In this document: positions 26,101-32,174 of the stretch, piece after piece
Numbering within the stretch: position 1 is the stretch's first letter
How the letters are laid out: each line of letters opens with the position of its first letter
From: an uncultured Spirochaetaceae bacterium
GTDB taxonomy: Bacteria; Spirochaetota; Spirochaetia; Treponematales; Treponemataceae
Length of the DNA stretch: 38,995 nt
Reading direction: 5' to 3'
Assembly (NCBI GenBank): GCA_902799665.1
Contig: CADCBK010000012.1
Span: 12,431 to 51,425, forward strand
Notes under the pieces: generated by a model
What the model was told of the DNA's origin: nothing
What the model saw: only the letters and a program-made list of their open reading frames with translations
Databases searched by the model: none
Translations under genes and position numbers: made by a program

Positions 26101-26711
26101 ACAGACATTCCCGCAATATTCTTAAATTCAGATTCAATGTCAAATTTATAATCAACGCTTCTTAAGGCCTCGCGCTGCTCGTCGCTGCACCCCAAAAAAA
26201 GAATTTTCTTGCGCCTGGGGAACAAGGAATTTATAAGCTTTATGTTCTCCTCGACATACGGAGTGTCCAAAACGATGTGCGCGTTCATCATCAGCATCGC
26301 CTCGTTGACGCGCATTCCCTTTGCCATTCCCAAAACCAAAATAGGAATGCCCTTGAACATGCTGTCCTGGGCTTGCTTCACAAAGTCCAAGGCCAAGCCG
26401 TCAGCGGCGACAATCAAGTCAACGGAAATTTCGTTGACAATGCGCTTGTACATCGCGTTAAATTCTTCAATCTCTTTTTTTGTAAAATTCGTTCCAAAAT
26501 TAGAATATTGATAATAAAACTTTGAGTCGTCGGGAAAGAACTTTGTAAGCTGCTTTATCTGCTCAAGGCCGGCCCTGCTTTCCATTTCGGAACTTGACAA
26601 AAACAATATGTTCCTAGTGTTTGCGCCCGGAGAAATTTCCGGCTTGGCCTGAACAAGGAACAGAGAAAAAACCGATAATAAAACAGTCAAAAACAGTCGT
26701 TTCAAGCGCAT
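23187..26711 (-). CDS. Hybrid sensor histidine kinase with periplasmic binding-protein-like sensor
   Basis: 1174 residues. A signal/anchor segment (1-23) is followed by a periplasmic domain (about 30-330) resembling ABC-transporter substrate-binding proteins of the PF04392 type, then a transmembrane helix near 343-366 (ALVVCFLLVVAIFILASLFI). Next come PAS-like regions (about 380-760), a HisKA box with the phospho-His in FLSRMSHDLRTPMNG (about H797), an HATPase with NLLSNASKF, DTGSGM and GTGLGLSI (about 905-1015), and a C-terminal receiver with the phospho-Asp in LVLMDVMMP (about D1095) and the Lys in LSKPI. Expected role: ligand binding in the periplasm starts a phosphorelay. No output regulator lies next to it. 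A TATAAT -10 ends 11 bases before the ATG with no ribosome site, so the leader would be a few bases at most. Confidence 0.88.
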   Translation of the reverse strand: MRLKRLFLTVLLSVFSLFLVQAKPEISPGANTRNILFLSSSEMESRAGLEQIKQLTKFFPDDSKFYYQYSNFGTNFTKKEIEEFNAMYKRIVNEISVDLIVAADGLALDFVKQAQDSMFKGIPILVLGMAKGMRVNEAMLMMNAHIVLDTPYVEENIKLINSLFPRRKKILFLGCSDEQREALRSVDYKFDIESEFKNIAGMSVEELKQFAAGMDKRSILFMPSAFEMNEYPVKAEEALKAITSNCENPVFVCHDINFGQGVLGGYFVSIEKICKAGSMIFKNLGVYRIMSNNFGSSQPIEPSYYFDTEQMKRFNITKSSLNAKTIYINDNQDLVDSRNRFVAALVVCFLLVVAIFILASLFINQFKSMDAQLDEERSKLNAIISQSDALFWECYFDRDEDAIFLDDDDDGDINYTGDIAQGWIDSGIIPEEYLEKYNEMIAELKGGKETVSIDLPLLQEDIHTHLTTTRWKHIVYKTIEQKGGKVTKAIATAMDITNRKRAEEEYEGEMSYRSFVNKEYPAYTRLNLTSNVIMERMVNVAELNHSMPDTTADNELDAVIAISTTHGQNENLKGALTRKELLTMFMNGTRSKDWDFYYEFKNGIIRWFKLSVELTSNPHTNCIEANIYLRDITNTKIMSISKDSVLDEEVEYIYWLDLSSANCHFIHHARNVSWLPADDEEVDYYTMIDKMLSDVVSSKDRDSVADFFALKYLTVKLKDKQAANCTFEIITDNLRIAIKQVHSYFLNGNQNIIVFICRDITDITLFEKLQNEKLSKAIEQAEKANASKSDFLSRMSHDLRTPMNGVIGIAELAEDEVDKPEAIKEDLRKIKSSSKYMVSLLNDILDMAKIESGKLEIHKERTSIGEMLEFICTQAQALCESRQINFYCNQDSKKYMHYYVNVDRMHLQQIVMNLLSNASKFTPPQGRIEFLAKSVAVRDKTLSLELTVSDTGSGMTKEFQKVMFEAFTQDVNSINKQGTGLGLSIVSNLVQLMGGTIKCDSAPGEGTTFTIYIDLEVLEANIGDETPVEEKKERELIDLTGKKILLVEDNALNQEISRRVLQKNGMEVTIAENGLVALDRFSESEEGFFDLVLMDVMMPVMGGIESASLLRKIEREDAKTIPIVALTANAFQEDIQKCLNAGMNTHLSKPINPTLLIQTISDLILAKQEAAQNA

Positions 26712-26722
26712 CTATTTTTACT

Positions 26723-26752
26723 ATTATAGCATACTTTTTAAAAAAAGTCCAA
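26723..26752 (-). promoter_or_regulatory. Promoter of the hybrid sensor kinase gene
   Basis: -35 TTGGAC (26747-26752), 18-base spacer, extended -10 TGC-TATAAT (hexamer 26723-26728), and 11 bases to the ATG at 26711. Confidence 0.65.
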
Positions 26753-26804
26753 AAAAATTATTGCGGCGCGAAACTTTTAAGGCGGAGCGGACCATGCCCC
26801 GTTC

Positions 26805-27734
26805 CTATTTCAATATTAAGTTAAAAACAGACGAATGGCTGTAGGTCAGCGGGTCGGACTGCATGTAAAAAATCGTTCCGTCCTTGGGCGAAACAATCGT
26901 GGAAACCACTTCATCCGTATAGGGGTCGCGAATCTCCGCCAACAAGTCGCCGGCGCTCACCTCAAAGCCAACCTTTACTTTTGGGGAAAAGAATCCGGCC
27001 GACGGCGCGCGCAAGGCCATCAAGTCAGTGCTGGAATTTATGATTTTTGTCTCGTAGCCGCCAGGAATGTCGGTCGTTATAATTCCGCGCGCCTTTAAGA
27101 AAAGCAGTATGGAGCGCATTACAGTGTGCGCCGAAGTCTTGTCGATGTAGTTTGTGGCGCTGGAATACAGGCTAAAGCCTTGCACGCCGTTCATCTGCCA
27201 GTTGTAGTTGAGCGTGGTCTTTTCAAAGGCGCGGGCGCTCCTTACCTGCACAAAGGGCATTTTAAAATCCTTGGCGCTTTGCTCGCAGTCAAGCTCTGTC
27301 TTGAAAATTTTTATGTGCGGCATAAAAGTTCCGCTTATGTAGTAGGAAGAAAGCTGGATGCCGTATTGGTAGTTTTTTGTGGCCTGCAGGATTTTTCCCG
27401 CAAAGCGCTCGGTGCTGGCACCTTCCACGTCTCCGGGGAACGAACGGTTTATGTCAAAATTGTTTATCGGCCAAAAGCGCTTGCGGACATTGAACGAATA
27501 AGTGTTGGCGCAGGGTATCACCAAAATTTCATGGCCGGCGACAAGCTCGCCCGCGCCTTCGATTTCCTTCAACCGATTCACCAAGCGGGCCGCTATGAAC
27601 TGCTGCTGGTATTCGTTTCCGCGCATGGGTCCCACGACGCAAACGGATTTTTTTCCGCTTCCAAAAACAAAGCCCCGGACGCGGTAGTTGTCGCGGTAAA
27701 GCGCGGGCGAATCTACGACACTAATTTCCTTCAT
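26805..27734 (-). CDS. M14 succinylglutamate desuccinylase/aspartoacylase-like protein lacking zinc ligands
   Basis: 309 residues, the same length and fold pattern as the gene just upstream (27721-28650). The family zinc motif H-x-x-E reads MRGNE here (R38 in place of His, E41 kept). The distal His is replaced: GIQLSSYY aligns with ALDVHASS, giving S129. The substrate-arginine block is preserved as FDINRSFPGD. The C-terminal beta domain (VKVGFEVSAGDLLAEIRDP...VSPKDGTIFYM) is lipoyl-like, as in other members. It is thus a probable non-catalytic paralogue, perhaps a partner or regulator of the active copy. It overlaps that gene by 14 bases and is last in the PAP2-M14-M14 operon. Confidence 0.75.
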   Translation of the reverse strand: MKEISVVDSPALYRDNYRVRGFVFGSGKKSVCVVGPMRGNEYQQQFIAARLVNRLKEIEGAGELVAGHEILVIPCANTYSFNVRKRFWPINNFDINRSFPGDVEGASTERFAGKILQATKNYQYGIQLSSYYISGTFMPHIKIFKTELDCEQSAKDFKMPFVQVRSARAFEKTTLNYNWQMNGVQGFSLYSSATNYIDKTSAHTVMRSILLFLKARGIITTDIPGGYETKIINSSTDLMALRAPSAGFFSPKVKVGFEVSAGDLLAEIRDPYTDEVVSTIVSPKDGTIFYMQSDPLTYSHSSVFNLILK

Positions 27735-28650
27735 TTAAAAGTCTCCCCAAGGTCGAGCCGATTTCCACTATTGGATATTCGCGCAAGGTGAACAAAAGTC
27801 CCGCGCGAGGCGCCTTGATTTGCGCCAAAAGCTTTCCTTCCAGCGGACTGATTATCTCTCCAAGCAAATCGCCCTTTTGAACGCGGCGGCCGCATTCAAT
27901 TTTGCGGACAAAAAAACCCGCCATTTTGGAAACAAGCATTGTCATGTCGCTTTCTTTGTCGGAATAAACAGGCTCGCGCGGCTTTATCGTTTGCCCGGTC
28001 CACATTCCCATATTGGCCAAAAGGCAAAAAATGCCGTCGGTCAACTGGTCGGCGAACTCGCTTGTGTAACTCATGCCGATTCCCATGTCAACGACGGCGG
28101 CCGGCGTTCCGTTTTGGTTGAGCGTGTAAACCAAAGAATTTTCTTGCACCGAACCATTGTTGTGAACCCAGAGCAAGTCCATGTTCAAAAACCGCGCTTT
28201 GTCAATGATTTTGTCCTTGAACTCCGGCGGGATTCTAACCTGCGGAAGCTCGCGAATGAAAATTGAGCTTGCGTGAACGTCCAAAGCGAAATCCGCGCCG
28301 CTTGCGTCCTCCAAAATTTTTGACGCGATGTATTCTGTCATCGTTCCGTTGGTTTCGCCGGGAAAAGTCCGGTTCATGTCCAAGTCAAAGGCGGGAATGC
28401 CGCGCGTGATTGAGTCGATTCCAAGCGGATTAAGCGCTGGATAAATGTCCAAGGTTCCGTGAAAATTTTCAGGGCTCTCGTTTATTCTCTGCTGAACCTT
28501 GTAGCAAACAAGCTGGCCTTCCAACTCGTCGCCGTGGATGCCTGTCAACAAGCAAAAGCGCTTGCCGCTTCCTTCGCCCTTAATCGTGTTCTTTTTTACC
28601 GTAAGCTTTTCGTCAACCGGCAAATCAACGCTCGCTACAACAGTTACCAT
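27721..28650 (-). CDS. M14 succinylglutamate desuccinylase/aspartoacylase family hydrolase
   Basis: 309 residues. The zinc site looks intact: GIHGDELEG (H39, E42) and ALDVHASS (H126). The substrate-binding FDLDMNRTFPGE block is also present. Where AstE-type enzymes have a catalytic Glu (xExG), this one reads VVDMGIGM, so the acid may be Asp. The C-terminal lipoyl-like beta domain (CGRRVQKGDLLGEIISPLEG) is typical of the AstE/AspA-like branch. Expected activity: zinc-dependent deacylation of an N-acyl amino acid or related amide; substrate unknown. The start overlaps the PAP2 stop by seven bases and its own stop overlaps the next M14 gene by 14, so the three genes form one coupled operon. Confidence 0.8.
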   Translation of the reverse strand: MVTVVASVDLPVDEKLTVKKNTIKGEGSGKRFCLLTGIHGDELEGQLVCYKVQQRINESPENFHGTLDIYPALNPLGIDSITRGIPAFDLDMNRTFPGETNGTMTEYIASKILEDASGADFALDVHASSIFIRELPQVRIPPEFKDKIIDKARFLNMDLLWVHNNGSVQENSLVYTLNQNGTPAAVVDMGIGMSYTSEFADQLTDGIFCLLANMGMWTGQTIKPREPVYSDKESDMTMLVSKMAGFFVRKIECGRRVQKGDLLGEIISPLEGKLLAQIKAPRAGLLFTLREYPIVEIGSTLGRLLNEGN

Positions 28651-29588
28651 TTTAACGCCCTTTCTATTTTTGTAAAGACAAGCGGAGTCAAATAGACCGC
28701 CGCAAACGAAAACAAATATCCTTTTATGAATTTGGCAAGCCTCTTGTCAAAGAAATGCTTGGCCGCCGGGTAGACGACAAAAGTTATTGTCAATGCGAAA
28801 AACAAGACGACGGCCAGGCGCAAGAGGCGTTTTTTTGCGTTAAGATTGTCGGTTGAAAAATTAATGAAGCGGCGCTCCAAGAACCAAGCGTGGACAAAAC
28901 CGATGGCAAACGCAAAGTCAAACATCGCGTCGTTTTGCATCTTTTTTGGATCGACTAAAATTTTTCCGGCCTCGTCCATGTCAATCGGATAGGGCTTTAA
29001 AAAAACATACGCTAAAAGAGCGGCGAACAACGCGCTCGCGGCCACAAGGATGACTTTGTCGGCGCCTTCTTTGCTTTCAATATGCTTTGTCAAAGCCGCT
29101 CCCGCAATCACGGCAAAGACCGCCTCGGCCAGCGCGAACAGAATGTCTTGCGGCGTGTGGCAGCCCAAAAAATTCCTTGAAAAGGCCACAATTAAAACAT
29201 AAAGCGAAAGAAGCGCCGCCAAAACTTTTTTCCACTTGTATTGCCAGATTATTCCCAACGAACAAGAAGCCGCCGCCGCGGTGTGGCCGCTTGGAAAAGA
29301 ATAGCCGGTCGCCGAGCCCAAGGATTTTTTTGCCGGAATGATTCTAGGTTCGCGTATCCAGGGCCTGTAAACGCAGGCGGTGATTTTTACAAAGGCGTTG
29401 ACGGCGGCGCAAATTGAATAGCAAAACAAGACGCGATAAAATTTCTTTTTATCAACCAACACGCAAAGCGCGCAAGTAACGGCCACAAAAAAAGCCGCTG
29501 AATCCGAAAGCGCCGCCATGATTATTTCTATTGTTGGTTCCGCTTGCATTCTTATGCTTTGAAGCCAAAGCAAGTATTGCATATCCAT
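28644..29588 (-). CDS. PAP2-family membrane phosphatase
   Basis: 314 residues with several transmembrane helices. The PAP2 signature is complete: KITACVYRP (K-x6-RP), GYSFPSGHTAAA (PSGH) and SRNFLGCHTPQD (SR-x5-H-x3-D). The active site would face the periplasm and remove phosphate from a lipid such as phosphatidate, undecaprenyl-PP or a related intermediate. The C-terminal half (after about residue 180) adds helices beyond the basic six. I start at the ATG at 29588: a promoter TTGCAA-17-TACCAT ends six bases upstream, and the longer reading to 29672 would cross that promoter. It is the first gene of the operon with the two M14 genes. Confidence 0.85.
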   Translation of the reverse strand: MDMQYLLWLQSIRMQAEPTIEIIMAALSDSAAFFVAVTCALCVLVDKKKFYRVLFCYSICAAVNAFVKITACVYRPWIREPRIIPAKKSLGSATGYSFPSGHTAAAASCSLGIIWQYKWKKVLAALLSLYVLIVAFSRNFLGCHTPQDILFALAEAVFAVIAGAALTKHIESKEGADKVILVAASALFAALLAYVFLKPYPIDMDEAGKILVDPKKMQNDAMFDFAFAIGFVHAWFLERRFINFSTDNLNAKKRLLRLAVVLFFALTITFVVYPAAKHFFDKRLAKFIKGYLFSFAAVYLTPLVFTKIERALKW

Positions 29589-29594
29589 ATAATT

Positions 29595-29623
29595 ATGGTA
29601 GCGCATTTTATGCGCGTTTGCAA
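29595..29623 (-). promoter_or_regulatory. Leaderless promoter of the PAP2-M14-M14 operon
   Basis: -35 TTGCAA (29618-29623), 17-base spacer, -10 TACCAT (29595-29600), then six bases to the ATG. The spacer holds a perfect dyad GCGCAT-aaa-ATGCGC (29602-29616 in plus coordinates), a possible regulator site. Confidence 0.55.
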
Positions 29624-29638
29624 GACAAAGACGCGCGG

Positions 29639-29667
29639 AAAAAAAAACCGCCCCGTAAGGGGCGGCC
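29639..29667 (-). terminator. Rho-independent terminator of the HU gene
   Basis: A 7-bp stem CCGCCCC/GGGGCGG (29648-29654, 29659-29665) with a 4-base loop is followed on the minus strand by a long T-run. It sits between the HU stop and the PAP2 promoter. Confidence 0.9.
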
Positions 29668-29698
29668 TTCATTGACTTGCGCTTTGCGGCGCGGCAAC

Positions 29699-29983
29699 TT
29701 ATTTTTTGGCTCCGTTGACCAAGTCCTTAAGGGCCTTTCCAGGCTTGAACTTGGGTGTCTTTGAAGCGGCGATCTTGATTGTCTCGCCAGTCTTAGGATT
29801 GTGGCCTGTGCGGGCGGCGCGCTTTGCGACAGCGAACGTTCCGAATCCAACCAAGGCGACATCGTCGCCCTTCTTAAGAGCCTTTGAAACAACGTCTACG
29901 AATGATTTTACAAACGCTTCTGTGTCTTTCTTTGAAAGTGATGTTTCCTTAGCGATGGCATCTACAAGTTCTGTTTTGTTCAT
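29699..29983 (-). CDS. hup: HU-family DNA-binding protein
   Basis: 94 residues, the standard HU/IHF length. It has the N-terminal dimer helices (MNKTELVDAIAKETSLSKKDTEAFVKSFVDVV), the GFGTFAVAKRAARTGHNPKTGE region carrying the conserved RxGxNPxTGE arm, and a C-terminal KPGKALKDLVNGAKK. The dimer bends and compacts DNA. I start at the ATG at 29983, which follows a strong GGGGGAAAG ribosome site; the longer reading begins at a TTG (29998) upstream of it. It has its own promoter and terminator, so it is a single-gene unit. Confidence 0.95.
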   Translation of the reverse strand: MNKTELVDAIAKETSLSKKDTEAFVKSFVDVVSKALKKGDDVALVGFGTFAVAKRAARTGHNPKTGETIKIAASKTPKFKPGKALKDLVNGAKK

Positions 29984-30024
29984 TTTTCTTTCCCCCAAAA
30001 AATGTTCTTTAAGTTATATTTTCA

Positions 30025-30054
30025 ATTTTACAAGAAAACAAAATAATATGTCAA
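30025..30054 (-). promoter_or_regulatory. HU promoter
   Basis: Perfect -35 TTGACA (30049-30054) and -10 TAAAAT (30025-30030), 18 bases apart, with a leader of about 35 bases and a strong ribosome site, as expected for a highly expressed gene. Confidence 0.75.
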
Positions 30055-30055
30055 G

Positions 30056-30135
30056 TGCCGCTCGTATTTATCTACGCAAAACCGCAATTGATATTTCGAG
30101 CGGTCTCACCGCGTCCTTCGGACGCTGCGTTTTTT
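30056..30135 (+). ncRNA. Candidate small RNA of about 80 nt between HU and yhbY
   Basis: A plus-strand promoter TTCAAT (30021-30026), 17-base spacer and TAATAT (30044-30049) would start RNA near 30056. The RNA would begin with CCGCTCG (30058-30064), which pairs with CGAGCGG (30097-30103), and end with a GCGTCC/GGACGC hairpin (30111-30125) and a six-T run (30130-30135). No known RNA family is recognised and no protein fits. The promoter overlaps the divergent HU promoter, so the two may compete. Confidence 0.45.
30111..30135 (+). terminator. Hairpin with T-run upstream of yhbY
   Basis: A 6-bp stem GCGTCC-ttc-GGACGC is followed by TGCG and six T. No plus-strand gene lies before it, so it would only have a purpose if a small transcript starts in this gap. 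Confidence 0.6.
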
Positions 30136-30159
30136 CCTATAGCAAAAGCGCGCGCAGTA

Positions 30160-30168
30160 TGCTATAAT
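30160..30168 (+). promoter_or_regulatory. Leaderless extended -10 promoter of yhbY
   Basis: TGC-TATAAT (hexamer 30163-30168) is an extended -10; six bases separate it from the ATG at 30175. A good -35 is not seen and is not needed with an extended -10. Confidence 0.65.
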
Positions 30169-30174
30169 GCAAGT

Positions 30175-30462
30175 ATGACTTCATCACAAAGAAAAATTTT
30201 ATCCAGCGCGGCAAGCAATTTGAATCCTCTTGTAATAGTCGGGCAAGGCGGCTTGACCGACGGCGTCGTCCAAAAAATCGCGAAGGTAATCGACGACCAC
30301 GAATTGATTAAAGTTAAGTTCAACGAATTTAAAGAAGAGAAAAAAGATTTGACAGCGGAACTTTGCGCCAAGACTAGCGCCGAGCTTGTGCGCATCATCG
30401 GAAACGTCGCGATTCTTTACAAGGAATCAACAAACCCCGACAAGCGAAAGCATTTGATTTAA
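30175..30462 (+). CDS. yhbY: YhbY/CRS1-CRM-domain RNA-binding protein
   Basis: 95 residues, the full length of the bacterial single-CRM-domain family. It has the conserved start SSQRKILSSAASNLNPLVIVGQGGLTDGVVQKI, with the GxxG loop reading GQGG as in YhbY, and the C-terminal helix/strand ending VGNVAILY-like. The protein binds 50S ribosome precursors. The correct start is the ATG at 30175, six bases after a TATAAT; a reading from 30055 would translate the hairpins upstream. It lies between a candidate sRNA and structured element E2 and converges on glpK. Confidence 0.9.
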   Translation: MTSSQRKILSSAASNLNPLVIVGQGGLTDGVVQKIAKVIDDHELIKVKFNEFKEEKKDLTAELCAKTSAELVRIIGNVAILYKESTNPDKRKHLI

Positions 30463-30470
30463 GCCAACAC

Positions 30471-30530
30471 ATTGCCGCTGAACGCGCGAGTATTGCGAGC
30501 GCGTTTGTTGCGGCTCACGCGGCGGCCAAC
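30471..30530. repeat. Structured intergenic element E2 (copy 2 of 3)
   Basis: CCGC-tg, a 7-bp stem AACGCGC/GCGCGTT, then tgtt-GCGG and a GCGGC-TCAC-GCGGC core, matching E1 and E3 in order while the stem sequence differs by paired changes. The second hairpin is degenerate (GCCAA/TTGGC). It separates the convergent yhbY and glpK genes. Confidence 0.65.
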
Positions 30531-30559
30531 AATTTTTGGCTTGCGCTCAATTTTCGCGG

Positions 30560-32065
30560 CTAGTCGTCCGACCACTTTTGCGCGCGGACGACGGCCTTTT
30601 TCCAAGCGGCAATCGCGCGCGCCCTGTCGGCATCTTCCATCGCCGGAACGAATTCCCGATCGGCCTTCCAAAACGAAAGTATCTCGTCTTTGCTTTTCCA
30701 AAAGCCCACCGCAAGGCCCGCCAAAAAAGCCGCGCCCGTGACTGTCGTTTCCGTGTTCTGAGGGCGAATGACTTTTGCATTTAAATAGTCCGCTTGGATT
30801 TGCATAAGAATGTTGGAGGCGCTGGCGCCGCCGTCAACCTTGAGCGCGCTTATCTTAATGCCCGAATCGTCTTCCATGCACTTTAAGCTGTCCGTCACCT
30901 GAAAGGCAATCGCGTCCAGCGCGGCGCGGCAAATGTGCGCCTTGTTGGTTCCGCGGGTAAGGCCGACCAGTATTCCGCGCGCGTAGGGATCCCAGTAAGG
31001 CGCGCCCAAGCCCGTAAAGGCCGGAACCAGTATCGCGCCGTTTGCGTCGGGAACGGTGGAAGCCAGCGCGTCGCACTCTTTTGAAGCGCTGATTATGTTC
31101 AGTTCGTCGCGAAGCCATTTGACGACCGCGCCGCCCATAAAGACGCTTCCTTCAAGCGCGTATTCGATTTTTCCGTTAAAGCCAATCGCGATTGTCGTGA
31201 GCAATTTGTTTTTAGAAAGCACGGCCTTGCTTCCAGTGTTCATAAGCAAAAAGCAGCCGGTGCCGTAAGTGTTCTTGGCCTCGCCGCTTTTAAAGCAGCC
31301 CTGGCCAAAGAGCGCGGACTGTTGGTCGCCGATGGCGCTCGCGATTGGGATTTCAAAACCGCAAACGTCCTTGTCGGTCGTCGCGTAGACTCCGCTTGAG
31401 TCAACGACGCGCGGCAAAATGTTGTGGGGAATGTTCAACAAATGCAAAAGCTCTTTGTCCCATTCAAGCGTGTGAATGTTAAAGAGCATCGTTCGGCTTG
31501 CGTTGGTGTAGTCGGTAACGTGAACCTTGCCGCCGCTCATCTTCCAGATAAGCCAAGAATCGATTGTTCCGGCCAAGACTTCGCCGGCCTCGCAGCGCGC
31601 GCGCAGGCCCGGAAGGTTTTCCAAAAGCCATTTGATTTTTGTTCCGGTAAAATACGCGTCGGGGATAAGGCCGGTGGCCGCGCGGATTTTTTCGCCGTAG
31701 CCTTGAGTGACAAGGTCGTCGGCGATTTGCGCGGTGCGGCGGCATTGCCAAACGATTGCAGGACAAACAGGCTTTCCGGTCTGCCTATCCCACATGACTA
31801 AGGTTTCGCGCTGGTTTGTGATTCCGAGCGCGGCCACCTTTTGGCCTGCGTCCGCTTTGGAGATTCCCGCCTTTTGCAGGGCCGCGTTAATCGTGGCCAT
31901 CTGCGTGTCGAAAATCTCCTGGGCGTCGTGCTCAACCCAGCCCGGCTTGGGATAGAATTGCGTGAATTCCTTTTGCTCTACCGCGACCATTTTGCAGCGC
32001 TTGTCAAAAACGACAGCGCGGCAAGAGGTCGTCCCCTCGTCCAGGGCCAGGATGAATTGTTGCAT
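30560..32065 (-). CDS. glpK: Glycerol kinase
   Basis: 501 residues, the standard length. FGGY kinase features: the N-terminal phosphate loop ALDEGTTSCRAVVFDK, glycerol-binding KEFTQFYPKPGWVEHD, GITNQRETLVMWDR, the central IWKMSGGKVHVTDYTNASRTMLFNI, GDQQSALFGQGCFKSGEAKNTYGTG and the C-terminal LKVDGGASASNILMQIQADYL. It converts glycerol and ATP to glycerol-3-phosphate in the cytoplasm, for catabolism and lipid synthesis. I start at the ATG at 32065, preceded by GGAG; the longer reading to 32137 would translate structured element E3. No GlpF or GlpD is adjacent. No clear promoter is visible directly upstream, so it may be read through from the cellobiose phosphorylase gene. Confidence 0.95.
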   Translation of the reverse strand: MQQFILALDEGTTSCRAVVFDKRCKMVAVEQKEFTQFYPKPGWVEHDAQEIFDTQMATINAALQKAGISKADAGQKVAALGITNQRETLVMWDRQTGKPVCPAIVWQCRRTAQIADDLVTQGYGEKIRAATGLIPDAYFTGTKIKWLLENLPGLRARCEAGEVLAGTIDSWLIWKMSGGKVHVTDYTNASRTMLFNIHTLEWDKELLHLLNIPHNILPRVVDSSGVYATTDKDVCGFEIPIASAIGDQQSALFGQGCFKSGEAKNTYGTGCFLLMNTGSKAVLSKNKLLTTIAIGFNGKIEYALEGSVFMGGAVVKWLRDELNIISASKECDALASTVPDANGAILVPAFTGLGAPYWDPYARGILVGLTRGTNKAHICRAALDAIAFQVTDSLKCMEDDSGIKISALKVDGGASASNILMQIQADYLNAKVIRPQNTETTVTGAAFLAGLAVGFWKSKDEILSFWKADREFVPAMEDADRARAIAAWKKAVVRAQKWSDD

Positions 32066-32081
32066 AGGCGCTCCAATAAAA

Positions 32082-32173
32082 TACCGCTGTCCGCCCGCGC
32101 CAGTTGGCAAGGGCGGATGTTGCGGCTTATGCGGCAATCATACAATTGTGGGCCTGAAACAGCCCACATTGCC
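32082..32173. repeat. Structured intergenic element E3 (copy 3 of 3)
   Basis: CCGC-tg, a stem TCCGCCC/GGGCGGA with an inner GCCA-gt-TGGC, then tgtt-GCGG. A CTTAT linker follows, then GCGGCAAT enclosing TGTGGGC/GCCCACA and closed by ATTGCCGC. It is the most complete copy. It lies between the cellobiose phosphorylase stop and the glpK start, so it is in a transcribed region and may partly end transcription or protect mRNA ends. Confidence 0.7.
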
Positions 32174-32174
32174 G

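Noticed and set aside
30055..30174. 40-residue N-terminal extension of YhbY
   Set aside because: It covers the hairpins and the TATAAT box; the family starts at the SSQRK-type region.
32066..32137. N-terminal extension of glycerol kinase
   Set aside because: It reads through structured element E3 and past the GGAG ribosome site; the family starts at MQQFILALDEG.
32115..32173. Hairpin after the cellobiose phosphorylase gene as a simple rho-independent terminator
   Set aside because: The stem is good but no T-run follows on the minus strand, and the sequence is part of repeated element E3.
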